Shown: one piece after another, positions 28,548 to 36,880 of the stretch
Layout: each line of letters begins with the position of its first letter
Position numbering within the stretch: position 1 is the first letter of the stretch
Assembly: GCA_003220685.1 (NCBI GenBank)
Contig: QHTE01000071.1
Location: forward strand, 1-43,136
Source of the DNA: Candidatus Rokuibacteriota bacterium
GTDB taxonomy: Bacteria; Methylomirabilota; Methylomirabilia; Rokubacteriales; CSP1-6
Length of the DNA stretch: 43,136 nucleotides
Direction of reading: 5' to 3'
Made by a program: the position numbers and the translations under genes
Notes under the pieces: model-generated
Databases searched by the model: none
What the model saw: the letters and a program-made list of their open reading frames with translations, nothing else
What the model was told of the DNA's origin: nothing

Positions 28548-28688
28548 GACGCCATCCGCAAACGGAACCGCCGGCTCAAGACCCTGCTGGTGGAGCGTGG
28601 CCGATGCGCCTGGAAAGCGCGGCAGACCTATCTGGGGGCGCCGTACCCGCGTCTCAGCCGACGGCGCAGCGAGAAGAAGGCGGGGATC
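28548..28688 (+). pseudogene. IS110-family transposase remnant (C-terminal fragment)
   Basis: The plus-strand frame encodes about 47 residues, running from DAIRKRNRRLKTLLVERGR to WKARQTYLGAPYPRLSRRR and SEKKAG. This matches the C-terminal segment of IS110/IS116/IS902 transposases, which in intact members reads roughly as G-N-R-x-L-K ... T-Y-L-x-A-x-Y-x-R-L-x-x-R-R-G-x-K-K-A. The catalytic parts and the element's ends are missing. It abuts the 3' end of the standalone kinase gene (stop at 28692) and lies upstream of the sigma-54 element of the GH-GT2 operon. It marks past transposition at this spot. Confidence 0.65.
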
Positions 28689-28691
28689 AGT

Positions 28692-29813
28692 TCAGGAGGC
28701 CTGAAAGTCTGCTGCTCCCAGCCAAGCACGCAGCTCAGGCTCATACCAGCCCATATCAGTCATGTACCACTCGTACTCATGGAAACCTTCGTTCATCCAC
28801 GCAAGGGCGACGATCAAACGAAAGGCATTTCCCAACTCCGCCAGTCGTCGTAGGTCTGGCAAGCTGATGTTCGGCCAGCGAGGGTGCACGACCGTCCAGT
28901 ACGCCTGAAGATCGGGACTCAATGCAATATAGTGACTTCGCTCAAGTGGGAATTGCGCGAGATCGGCGGCCGGAATTCCCCAACCCGCGGTTTCCCAATC
29001 CATGACCAAAAAGCTCTTTCCGGTCTCCTCGGCGCGAATGCGGACATTTTTCGACACGAGATCGCAGTGAACCAGGGTCCGGGGCATCCGCTCACAGAAC
29101 CGCTCGATGGAAGGCCAAAGCGTTTCCAGTCGATCGCAGTGGCCGATAATCGCTTCGAGGGTCCGCCGCCGGTCGTCAGCACGAGCTACTGGATGGCCGA
29201 GAACGTTGGTGATCATCGCACGCGCCCGGCGCAGTCCTTCGAGGTAAAAACTCGCGCTCCGGTCGGGGAGAGCTTCTCCGACGGCGAGGTGTTGGGCAGA
29301 TGTGTTCATGGCGCCGAGCCAGCGCCCTGCGAGCACGCGGTGCTCTTCGACCTCTAATGCATACCTCTCATCGCCGGCATCTTCCAAGAAGAGCCAACGA
29401 CATTCGTTGTCGTCGTCCACTGTGCCGTAACAGCGAAGAGCGCTGATCGGCAGTCGAGGAAGCACTTGTTCGTAAATCACGCATTCGGTCGCCGCTGAAT
29501 TACTCTGCTTATGGAAGCATCGCTTGGCGACTACTGCGCCGCCCTCGGGTCCGACACCAACCAGCCGGTAGACCGCCGAACGGCTGCGTGGCAGCTCGAG
29601 GACGCTGTAACCGCTCGTCCCTTCCGATTGGAAACGATCTGAGGCGTACCGTTTGCCACGCAAGACCTCTTTCAAGACTTGAATGCTCTCTGGTTTGGCG
29701 CGACCGCCACCCAGCCGACGCCAAGCCCTCACTGCGGGGTGGTCCGCGAGATTCGAGCGAATGACTCGCGTGGGCCCGTGTCCGGAGCCCTCTTCAGGCC
29801 GCTGCACACCCAT
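28692..29813 (-). CDS. Standalone APH-like phosphotransferase, paralogue of the exporter-fused kinase
   Basis: This 373-residue protein has the APH/choline-kinase fold with all key residues: Lys in GAVVAKRC (K97), Glu in VIYEQVLP (E115), the catalytic loop HCDLVSKN (249-256) and the metal Asp in LVMDWETAG (D272). It aligns from its N terminus (HPAVRAWRRLG) to its C terminus with residues about 600-930 of the exporter fusion (HPAVKAWRRLG). I take ATG 29813; ATG 29840 and GTG 29879 are in frame, but that extension is low-complexity basic sequence and has no better RBS. It lies between the two arms of the cluster. The acceptor is unknown; small alcohols, amino alcohols and sugars are typical in the family. 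Confidence 0.85.
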   Translation of the reverse strand: MGVQRPEEGSGHGPTRVIRSNLADHPAVRAWRRLGGGRAKPESIQVLKEVLRGKRYASDRFQSEGTSGYSVLELPRSRSAVYRLVGVGPEGGAVVAKRCFHKQSNSAATECVIYEQVLPRLPISALRCYGTVDDDNECRWLFLEDAGDERYALEVEEHRVLAGRWLGAMNTSAQHLAVGEALPDRSASFYLEGLRRARAMITNVLGHPVARADDRRRTLEAIIGHCDRLETLWPSIERFCERMPRTLVHCDLVSKNVRIRAEETGKSFLVMDWETAGWGIPAADLAQFPLERSHYIALSPDLQAYWTVVHPRWPNISLPDLRRLAELGNAFRLIVALAWMNEGFHEYEWYMTDMGWYEPELRAWLGAADFQAS

Positions 29814-29975
29814 CTTTGACCTGCGTCTTCCTTTCGGCATCCGCGGCGGTTTTGCCGTTGCCTCGGATCCTACTGGCACCGGTGCTCCGAGGCAATCGGC
29901 GATCGGCTCCTATCTCGCTCGCGCATCGTGGAGGGCCGTCACAGTGCCGATGGATGTTCATCGCGTTGCCGACAT

Positions 29976-30049
29976 TGTGCAGTCTGTTTCACGATACTCT
30001 GGCGCAAGGCCGCGAGAACACGACTGGTCCGGCCTGGCACCCAGCCTGC
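29976..30049 (+). promoter_or_regulatory. Sigma-54-type promoter with conserved upstream element (copy A)
   Basis: This 74-bp plus-strand element ends in CCTGGCACCCAGCCTGC, with -24 GG at 30036-30037, exactly 10 bp, then -12 GC at 30048-30049, a good sigma-54 pattern (the -12 box is CTGC rather than TTGC). Its upstream part (TGTGCAGTCTGTTTCACGAT and following) resembles copy B on the other strand. It is the only notable thing I see in the 377-bp gap between the kinase gene and the PQQ dehydrogenase gene. The expected transcription start is near 30062, giving a leader of about 130 nt before ATG 30191. Confidence 0.6.
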
Positions 30050-30190
30050 ACCGCATGGCCCTTTCATGATTTCCCCGCCCATCGCCGAACCTTCGCCTCG
30101 ACCACCTGGAACTACGAAGTCATCGGGGGCAGCCTCTGAAAGGTCTTGGGAAATGACACGCGCGCCAGCGGCAGCGTGAGGACGAAACCT

Positions 30191-32293
30191 ATGGGTTCTC
30201 ATAGCCGCCGACTGGCGACATGGTTGACGACTCTGAGCTTCATTTTTCTGGTCATCGTGCCCGGCTTGGCGGCCGATCAGGAGATCGATCGCCAGCTCCG
30301 GAGCCCGATTGGCAGAGACTGGGTGACCAACGGCGGCAACCTGACCAATCAGCGGTTTTCCACGCTAAATCAGATTGACCCCTCCAATGTCGCGCAACTC
30401 AAAGGAGCTTGGATGGCCCGTCTCAACGGCTCCGGGTTCGGTGCCAAGTACTCCTTGGAGGCATCGCCGCTGGTCAAGAACGGCATCATGTACGTCATCA
30501 CGGGCAACAACGATGTCTTCGCCCTCAATGCCAAGACCGGCGCGATTCTCTGGGAACACTGGTCCGATGTCCACCAGAAGATCTCGGCCCTCTGCTGCGG
30601 CTGGGTGAATCGTGGTCTGGCAATGGGCGAGGGATTGCTCTTTTTCGGTCAGCTCGACGCCAACGTCGTGGCGCTGGACATGAAGACGGGTAAGGTGGCG
30701 TGGAAGACCTCCATCGAGAAGTGGGAGAACGGCTACTCCATCACCAGCGCTCCCCTCTACTACGACGGTATTGTTTATAGCGGCATCGCTGGAGGCGAGT
30801 ATGGTGTGCGGGGTCGCCTCACCGCCCTGGACGCGAAGACCGGCGCCATTCTGTGGCGATGGTTTACGGTGCCGGGACCTGGCGAGTTTGGCAGTGACAC
30901 CTGGCCGCCCGGCACCGATCACGCGATGCGCGGTGGGGCGACGGTATGGAACACGCCCGCCCTCGATCCGGAACTCGGGCTCATCTACTTCGTCACGGGC
31001 AACTGTGGTCCGAATCATGACGGGTCGATGCGCGAGGGTGACAACCTGTTCTGTTCCTCGATGATCGCCTTGAAGGCCAAGACCGGCCAGTACGTCTGGC
31101 ACTTCCAGCAGGTACACCATGATCTCTGGAACTATGATGCCTCGAGCCCGATGGTCCTCTTCGACACGGTGATCAATGGCCAACCGCGCAAGGGCATCGC
31201 CGAAGCCGGCCATACAGGCTGGCTGTATATCCTCGACCGCACGAACGGTAAGCCGTTGATTGGCATCGAGGAGCGCCCGGTGCCCCAGGAGCCGCGCCAG
31301 AAGACGGCGAAGACCCAACCATTTCCCCTCGGGGATGCGACCGTGCCCCAGTGCGCCGACCTGCTCCCGGGCTATGACAAAGCCGGGTGCATTTTTGAGC
31401 CCTTCTGGGAAAACCCGGTCCTGGTACAGCCGTCAGGGGACGGGGGCACGAACTGGTCGCCGGTGCCGTACAGCCCCGACACGGGCTACTTCTACGTATC
31501 GGGCACCGTCCGCACCAGCGCTTATACGCGGAGCGGTACAAGGGACTACGTTCCGGGGAGGAGCTATGGGCGCGGGAGCCAGGTGACGCCGATTGGCTCA
31601 CCGATGAGCGGCACCTTCACAGCGATCGCCAGCACGACGAACAAAATAGTCTGGCAGCACAAGACGCCGTACCGCCTCGGGGGAGGCGCGACCGTCACGG
31701 CCGGTGGTCTCGTCTTTCGGGGCGAGCCGGATGGCAACCTCCTCGCGCTGGATGCCAAGACGGGTAAGGAGCTGTGGCGGTTCCAGACCGGCTTTGGCGC
31801 TGACGCGCCGCCCGTTGTCTACGAGGTGGACGGCGAGCAGTACGTGGCCATCGCGACAGGCGGCAACCGACTGCAAGGCAGTGCGTACGGTGACGCGGTG
31901 TGGGCGTTCTCCTTGAAGGGGCAGTTAGGCCCCTTATGGCCGCCTCCTCCACCATCGACCGTTGGTGGGCCCTCCGGGTTGCCGCAGCGATGGCCGGGGA
32001 TCTTGATGGCGTCGAAACCAATCGAGACTGGCGTCGTTACGGTCAAGATTGGCGCCAACAACGAGGAATACAGTTTCTCGCCAGTCCGCATCCAGATCAC
32101 GGCGGGAACCACAATCACCTTCACGAATCTCGGTAACCAAATTCACAACGCCACCCCCTACTTAAAGCCCGAGTGGGATACAGGCGACCTGGCCACGGGA
32201 GAATCCAAGGCCATCTCCTTCACCCGGCCTGGGGTCTACTACTATCTCTGTACGCCCCACCCCTGGATGTACGGGCAGATCATCGTGGAATAG
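30191..32293 (+). CDS. PQQ-dependent dehydrogenase with fused C-terminal cupredoxin domain
   Basis: This 700-residue secreted protein has a signal peptide (about 1-28), a quinoprotein beta-propeller (about 35-580, repeats such as ALNAKTGAILW) and a cupredoxin domain (about 612-700). Vicinal cysteines C135-C136 and metal ligands E203 (GGEYGVRG) and N271 are present. At the active site the sequence is LWNYDASSP: the catalytic Asp of methanol dehydrogenases is Asn (N314), while the Asp two residues on (D316), which in XoxF binds lanthanide, is present. The type 1 copper ligands are complete (H652, C687, H690, M693). The start is ATG 30191 with GAGGA eight bases upstream. First gene of the rightward arm. 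The substrate is unknown and classical alcohol oxidation is uncertain. Confidence 0.88.
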   Translation: MGSHSRRLATWLTTLSFIFLVIVPGLAADQEIDRQLRSPIGRDWVTNGGNLTNQRFSTLNQIDPSNVAQLKGAWMARLNGSGFGAKYSLEASPLVKNGIMYVITGNNDVFALNAKTGAILWEHWSDVHQKISALCCGWVNRGLAMGEGLLFFGQLDANVVALDMKTGKVAWKTSIEKWENGYSITSAPLYYDGIVYSGIAGGEYGVRGRLTALDAKTGAILWRWFTVPGPGEFGSDTWPPGTDHAMRGGATVWNTPALDPELGLIYFVTGNCGPNHDGSMREGDNLFCSSMIALKAKTGQYVWHFQQVHHDLWNYDASSPMVLFDTVINGQPRKGIAEAGHTGWLYILDRTNGKPLIGIEERPVPQEPRQKTAKTQPFPLGDATVPQCADLLPGYDKAGCIFEPFWENPVLVQPSGDGGTNWSPVPYSPDTGYFYVSGTVRTSAYTRSGTRDYVPGRSYGRGSQVTPIGSPMSGTFTAIASTTNKIVWQHKTPYRLGGGATVTAGGLVFRGEPDGNLLALDAKTGKELWRFQTGFGADAPPVVYEVDGEQYVAIATGGNRLQGSAYGDAVWAFSLKGQLGPLWPPPPPSTVGGPSGLPQRWPGILMASKPIETGVVTVKIGANNEEYSFSPVRIQITAGTTITFTNLGNQIHNATPYLKPEWDTGDLATGESKAISFTRPGVYYYLCTPHPWMYGQIIVE

Positions 32294-32310
32294 CGGCGGG
32301 ACGAATATCA

Positions 32311-33435
32311 ATGAGCATGACCGTGTGCCTCTGCTCGAACACGATTTATTACCCGGTGGGCGGTGGCCATCAGTGGGTCTATCTCAACTGGGCCTTGGGG
32401 TTGCGTGCCCTAGGCATCCAGGTGATTTGGCTTGAGCTGGTCAACCCCCATACACCAGTCCAGGAAATGCAGGGATATGTCGCTGCACTGAGGAGTCGTC
32501 TAAGCCGTTACGGTCTCGGGGAGTCTTTATCGCTTTGTTCCGAGACCCAGGAGCCATTGTCGCTCGACGTAATGGCGGACTGCCTTGACCTCGAGCTCGC
32601 CACCGACGCTGATCTTCTCCTTGACCTCGGTCACAAGATGCAGCCGGAGGTGGTGAAGCGCTTCCGACGGTCGGCGTTGTTGGACATCGATCCGGCTCTG
32701 CTCCAGATCTGGGTGAGCATGGGCAAGGTAGGCCTCGCGCCACACGACGTCTACTTCAGCATCGGCGAGACGGTCGGCCAGTCTGGTGCGCCGTTTCCGG
32801 ACTTGGGGCTGAAATGGCAGTACACGCCGCCATGTGTGGCGCTCGATTGGTGGCCGCCGCATCCGGCAGCGGCAGATGCTCGATTCACCACTGTGGCTCA
32901 CTGGTTCGCTGGAGGTGGGACCGGAGAGGCAGTGAACCTCGACGACAAGCGAGCGGGCTTTCAACCATTCCTGGAATTGCCGCGCCACACGCCCTGGTCG
33001 TTGGAGCTGGCGCTCGACATTGAACCCGACGACAAGGAAGGGGTGGCCCTGCGAGAACGCGGATGGCTTGTGCGCGATGCCCATGCCGTCGCGTCCACGC
33101 CGTGGGACTACCAGCGCTACATCCAGCGCTCCCGCGGTGAGTTTAGCTGCGTGAAGCCAGCATGCGTACGGCTGCAGAATGCCTGGGTCAGCGACCGGAC
33201 TCTTTGCTATCTCGCCAGCGCGAAGCCCGCCGTCGTCCAGCATACGGGTCCGAGCCGATTCCTCCCCGACGCGGCCGGCCTGTTTCGCTTTCGTGACCTC
33301 CAGGAAGCCGCACGTTGCTTGGAACAAGTGGGCGCCGACTACGATCGACAATGCCGCCTGGCCCGCGCGCTGGCAGAGGAGTTCTTCGATGCACGAAAGG
33401 TGGTTGGACGTCTGCTCGAGCGGGCGTTGGGGTGA
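32311..33435 (+). CDS. CgeB-like glycosyltransferase (GT-B type)
   Basis: This protein of 374 residues starts with an N-terminal Rossmann-like region containing YYPVGGGHQWVYLNWALGLR, typical of GT-B enzymes. The C-terminal half has SRGEFSCVKPACVRLQNAW, SDRTLCYLASAKPAVVQHTG, GLFRFRDLQEA and a terminal helix, the pattern of nucleotide-sugar-binding halves in CgeB/glycosyltransferase 1 proteins. It starts at ATG 32311 (or ATG 32317) 17 bp after the PQQ dehydrogenase; the RBS is weak, so coupling is likely. It should add a sugar to the same product made by neighbouring genes, but donor and acceptor are unknown. Confidence 0.7.
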   Translation: MSMTVCLCSNTIYYPVGGGHQWVYLNWALGLRALGIQVIWLELVNPHTPVQEMQGYVAALRSRLSRYGLGESLSLCSETQEPLSLDVMADCLDLELATDADLLLDLGHKMQPEVVKRFRRSALLDIDPALLQIWVSMGKVGLAPHDVYFSIGETVGQSGAPFPDLGLKWQYTPPCVALDWWPPHPAAADARFTTVAHWFAGGGTGEAVNLDDKRAGFQPFLELPRHTPWSLELALDIEPDDKEGVALRERGWLVRDAHAVASTPWDYQRYIQRSRGEFSCVKPACVRLQNAWVSDRTLCYLASAKPAVVQHTGPSRFLPDAAGLFRFRDLQEAARCLEQVGADYDRQCRLARALAEEFFDARKVVGRLLERALG

Positions 33436-33460
33436 AACCTCAGTAATCGGAGATACGGCT

Positions 33461-34216
33461 ATGGCGCTCGGTGCGGATCGTCAAACAGGCGAACAGGTAC
33501 TCGCGATCCTAGGCTTCCACAAGATTGGAGAGCCGCCGACCGGCAATCGGGCCACCTGGTTTTATGTCTCGGAGGCGACGTTCGGCAGCTTCCTGAGCCG
33601 GCTCCAAGACGACGCCTGGCACGTGCTCGACCTGCAGACTTTTCTCGTGGGCGTCGCAGCGCCCGCGAGGTTGCCCGAGCGGTCAGTGTTGCTCACGTTC
33701 GATGACGGCTACAGATCGATGCGGCAGATTGCGCTGCCATGGCTGCTGAGGTTCGGCTATCCGAGCGTGCTCTTCGTGCCGACCGACTTCATAGGAAAGT
33801 GCAACGAGTTTGATGCGGGCATCGAGCCGCAGGAAGCCGTTTGTGATTGGGATGATCTGCGGGAACTGCAGCGTCACGGCGTTTCGGTCCAGTCACACGG
33901 GGCCTCGCACCGGAGGTTTTCAGAGCTGGCGCCGGGCGAGCTGGAGGAAGAGCTCCACCGCTCCAAAGCCACGCTTGAGGCGGGACTGGGGACACCCGTT
34001 GAGGCGATCTCGTATCCATACGGCGATGGCGGGGTGGACCCGCAGGCAGTTGATGCGGCGCTCGAGCGCACCGGCTATCGGGCCGCCTGCCTGTACGGCG
34101 GTGGTCCGAATCGCTTGCCGGTTGCCAATCCGTACCGTTTAGCCCGTCTCGCCATTGGGCCTGACACTGACCTTCGAGCAGCACTCGAGGGGAAGATCCA
34201 ACGGAGGACGTCGTGA
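33461..34216 (+). CDS. Polysaccharide deacetylase (CE4/NodB family)
   Basis: This 251-residue protein has the NodB motifs: LLTFDDGYRSM (D81 base and D82 metal ligand), the HxxxH pair SHGASH (H146, H150) and SYPYGDGG. Such enzymes remove N- or O-acetyl groups from glycans. There is no clear signal peptide, so it may act in the cytoplasm on a glycan or lipid-linked precursor. Start ATG 33461 has CGGAGA upstream; the frame is open further upstream, but only inside the preceding gene. Its TGA overlaps the ATG of the next gene by one base, so the pair is coupled. Confidence 0.88.
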   Translation: MALGADRQTGEQVLAILGFHKIGEPPTGNRATWFYVSEATFGSFLSRLQDDAWHVLDLQTFLVGVAAPARLPERSVLLTFDDGYRSMRQIALPWLLRFGYPSVLFVPTDFIGKCNEFDAGIEPQEAVCDWDDLRELQRHGVSVQSHGASHRRFSELAPGELEEELHRSKATLEAGLGTPVEAISYPYGDGGVDPQAVDAALERTGYRAACLYGGGPNRLPVANPYRLARLAIGPDTDLRAALEGKIQRRTS

Positions 34217-35151
34217 TGCGGGCGCTGGTCACGGGCGGCGCGGGGTTCATCGGCTCCCATCTCTGTGAGTTCTTCCTCGGCAAGGGCTGGGAGGTCGTCT
34301 GCATGGACGACTTCGTCACCGGGTCCCGGGACAACCTCGCCGCCGTCGAGTCCCGGCCGGGCTTCACGCTCATCGAGCACGACGTCACCGAGTACATCCG
34401 GCTCGAGGGCCACCTCGACTGGGTCCTGCACTTCGCGAGCCCCGCCTCGCCGCTCGACTATCTCGAGCTGCCGATCCAGACCCTGAAGGTCGGCGCGCTC
34501 GGCACGCACAACGCACTCGGCGTCGCGAAGGCCAAGGGCGCGCGGTTCCTGCTCGCGTCGACCTCCGAGGTATACGGCGACCCGCTCGTGCATCCGCAGC
34601 GCGAGGACTACTGGGGCCACGTCAACCCGGTCGGGCCACGGGGCGTGTACGACGAAGCCAAGCGCTTCGGCGAAGCGATCACGATGGCGTACCACCGCTC
34701 GCACGCCATCGATACGCGCATCGTCCGGATCTTCAACACGTTCGGGCCCCGCATGCGGCTCAAGGATGGCCGCGCCATCCCGGCGTTCATGGGCCAGGCC
34801 CTGACCGGCGCCCCCATCACAGTCTTCGGCGACGGCTCACAGACGCGGTCGTTCCAGTACATCACCGACCTCGTCGAGGGTCTGTGGCGGCTCATGCAGG
34901 CGCCGGTGAACGACCCCGTCAACATCGGTAATCCCCACGAGATGACCCTGCTCGATCTCGCCAAGCGCATCATCAAGCTCACCGGCGCCCGCAGCGAGAT
35001 CGTGTTCCGCCCGCTCCCGGTCGACGACCCCAAGGTCCGCCAGCCGGACATCGCGCGAGCGCGCAAATTGCTCGGCTGGGAGCCGCGCGTCGACATCGAG
35101 GAGGGGCTGCGGCTCACCATCGACTGGTTCCGGGAGAAGCTCCGCTCCTGA
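34216..35151 (+). CDS. NAD-dependent nucleotide-sugar decarboxylase/epimerase, UDP-xylose-synthase-like
   Basis: This 311-residue extended SDR protein has ALVTGGAGFIGSHLCEFF (cofactor loop 7-13), STSEVYGDPLVHPQ, the catalytic Tyr-x3-Lys in GVYDEAKRFGEA (Y145, K149) and the C-terminal NIGNPHEMTLLDLA. The SEVYGDP and YDEAKR forms point to UDP-glucuronate decarboxylase (UDP-xylose synthase) rather than a 4-epimerase. GTG 34213 is an alternative start; ATG 34216 gives the usual N terminus and GGAGG lies eight bases upstream. It probably supplies UDP-xylose or a related donor for the two glycosyltransferases of the cluster. Confidence 0.87.
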   Translation: MRALVTGGAGFIGSHLCEFFLGKGWEVVCMDDFVTGSRDNLAAVESRPGFTLIEHDVTEYIRLEGHLDWVLHFASPASPLDYLELPIQTLKVGALGTHNALGVAKAKGARFLLASTSEVYGDPLVHPQREDYWGHVNPVGPRGVYDEAKRFGEAITMAYHRSHAIDTRIVRIFNTFGPRMRLKDGRAIPAFMGQALTGAPITVFGDGSQTRSFQYITDLVEGLWRLMQAPVNDPVNIGNPHEMTLLDLAKRIIKLTGARSEIVFRPLPVDDPKVRQPDIARARKLLGWEPRVDIEEGLRLTIDWFREKLRS

Positions 35152-35263
35152 AGGTCGTCGTCTCGAGGGCGCCGTCTTCAGGAAATCCTCAGGTTGCCTG
35201 GTGCAAGATCCGTGGGCCGGCAGTAAGCCGCGCGTACAGATCGAGTCAGCCTGGAGGAATGCC

Positions 35264-36508
35264 ATGCGTTGGGCGTTGATGGCTATCTCAACACTGGTGG
35301 TCTCGCTTGCGGCGCCATCGCTCGGTGTTGGTCAACAGCCGGCGAATCGGATCTCTCTGGACGAGGCCCTCCAGCTCGCCCTGCGGCAGAACCCAACCCT
35401 GATGGCACAGCAGGCCGCTCTGTTCGCGACCAAGGCGGGTGAGACGACCGCCGCGCTGCGGCCAAATCCGACGATGAACTTCCTGGCCGAACAGTTCAGA
35501 CCGGGCCAGTCACAGCAAGACGCGCAGTATACCGTCAACGTCGGCCAGCCGATCGAGCTGGGCGGCAAGCGCCAGCGACGCATCGACTCGGCGCGAGCTG
35601 CCACGCAGGTCGCGAAGTACCAGCTGGACGACGCACGCCGCCTGGTCGTGCTTCAAGTCAAGAGCGCCTTCGCGGGGGCGCTGATCGCCCGAGAGCAGCT
35701 CGGCCTGGCCGAGGCGAACCTCAAGACGCTCGACGATACGGAGCGGATCCAGCGCCTCCGCGCGCAGAAGGGCGACATCTCGGAGCTCGAGCTGTTGCGC
35801 ATCGAGGTGCAGCGCTTCACGTTCGCGCGCGACGCCGCCGACGCCCGTCAGGCCCTGACGGCCGCGAAGATCGCGCTGCGCACCGCTGCAGGGGCCGTGA
35901 ACATCCCCGAGGATTTCGAAGTCGCGGGAGAGCTCGACTTCAAGGACGTCTCGCTCGATCGGGCCGTGCTCGTCCAGCGAGCGTTGGACAACCGGCCGGA
36001 TCTGCGAGCCGCCGAAGCCGATCGCCAGCGTGCGCGAGCCGACCACCGCCTGGCCCGCGCGAACGCCTGGTGGGACCTCACCCCGCAGCTCGAGTACCAG
36101 CGGATCGGACCCGACGACACCATCGGCTTCGGGTTCAGCTTTCCATTGCGGATCTTCGATCGCAATCAGGGGGAAATCGCGCGAACGGAAGCCGAGATCA
36201 CGCGGGTCGATGCGGTGCGTGAGGCGGCGGCGCTCCAGGTCTTGGCCGCGCTCGAGACCGACCGCCAGGCCGCGCTGACCCAGCGCGACCGCGTCCTCTC
36301 GCTCAGAGACGTATATCTGCCCAAGGCGACGCAAGCCCGCGACACCGTCGAGTACGCCTACCGCCGCGGCGGCCAGAGCTTGCTCGATTTCCTCGACGCG
36401 CAGCGAAGCTATCGAGAGACCGCGCTTGCGCACTTGCAAGCGCTCGGAGCCTATCTGTCTGCTGTCTATCAGCTCGAGGCGGACACCGGGGCGCCCCTCG
36501 ACCAATGA
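35264..36508 (+). CDS. TolC/CzcC-like outer-membrane efflux protein
   Basis: This 414-residue protein has an N-terminal signal peptide (MRWALMAISTLVVSLAAPSLGVGQ) and the two helical repeats of the OEP family: ISLDEALQLALRQNPTLMAQ and GQPIELGGKRQRRIDSARAA in the first, FGFSFPLRIFDRNQGEIART and AYRRGGQSLLDFLDAQRSYR in the second. The LSIPLRIFDRNQG-like strand is CzcC-typical. ATG 35264 has a GGAGG site and fits the signal peptide; the frame upstream is not coding. It follows the sugar-nucleotide gene by 112 bp. It is the only intact outer-membrane channel in the window, so it may serve the MacA/MacB-type pump encoded on the other strand. Confidence 0.88.
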   Translation: MRWALMAISTLVVSLAAPSLGVGQQPANRISLDEALQLALRQNPTLMAQQAALFATKAGETTAALRPNPTMNFLAEQFRPGQSQQDAQYTVNVGQPIELGGKRQRRIDSARAATQVAKYQLDDARRLVVLQVKSAFAGALIAREQLGLAEANLKTLDDTERIQRLRAQKGDISELELLRIEVQRFTFARDAADARQALTAAKIALRTAAGAVNIPEDFEVAGELDFKDVSLDRAVLVQRALDNRPDLRAAEADRQRARADHRLARANAWWDLTPQLEYQRIGPDDTIGFGFSFPLRIFDRNQGEIARTEAEITRVDAVREAAALQVLAALETDRQAALTQRDRVLSLRDVYLPKATQARDTVEYAYRRGGQSLLDFLDAQRSYRETALAHLQALGAYLSAVYQLEADTGAPLDQ

Positions 36509-36553
36509 AGGGCGGGACGGTCTAAGCTCGCGCCATCTTGCCGGCAGCCGCGG

Positions 36554-36877
36554 TCAGTCGTCGATCGCCTCGGACCAGAAATAGACATTCTTCGCCCGCT
36601 CCAGGTAGTTGTCGTAGAGCTGGCGAATGAGCTGTTGGCCCGCCGGCGACGCCAGGTCCTTCGCGTACTGATCCTTGTTGCGGACTTCGATGCGCTCGAT
36701 GTACTGCCATCCGGCCTGCTCGGCGCCATTGATCGGCCCCTCGATGCGGTGCGTGCGGTAGCTGATGATCGACGGAAGTGTTTTTGCGACGCGGTAGTCG
36801 TACTCGCGCAGCCACCGCTCGTACTCCTCGGGCTTGACCCCGTTCTTCAGCGTGGTGAGCACGTAGCGCACCGGCAT
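36554..36877 (-). CDS. Small alpha-beta-barrel-like protein, resembles HapK
   Basis: This 107-residue protein starts RYVLTTLKNGVKPEEYERWL and contains YERIEVRNKDQ-like and YDNYLERAKNVYFWSEAIDD segments. Size and pattern suggest a dimeric ferredoxin-like alpha-beta barrel, as in HapK/EthD-type proteins. It starts at ATG 36877 behind AAGGAGCT and 3 bp after the LLM oxidoreductase stop, so it is the last gene of the five-gene minus-strand operon. A role in the same pathway as the flavin and molybdoenzyme is likely, but the reaction is unknown. Confidence 0.75.
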   Translation of the reverse strand: MPVRYVLTTLKNGVKPEEYERWLREYDYRVAKTLPSIISYRTHRIEGPINGAEQAGWQYIERIEVRNKDQYAKDLASPAGQQLIRQLYDNYLERAKNVYFWSEAIDD

Positions 36878-36880
36878 AGA

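Noticed and set aside
30066..30179. 37-codon ORF in the leader of the PQQ dehydrogenase transcript
   Set aside because: No convincing RBS, no attenuation-type codon run and no recognisable peptide.
30191..32293. Naming the PQQ enzyme xoxF
   Set aside because: Only the second Asp of the DxD pair is present, the catalytic Asp is Asn, and a cupredoxin is fused; it is not a standard methanol dehydrogenase.
35152..35263. A third copy of the sigma-54 element before the outer-membrane channel gene
   Set aside because: A GG-N10-GC spacing exists (TGGGCCGGCAGTAAGCC) but lacks the TGGCAC core and the upstream similarity.
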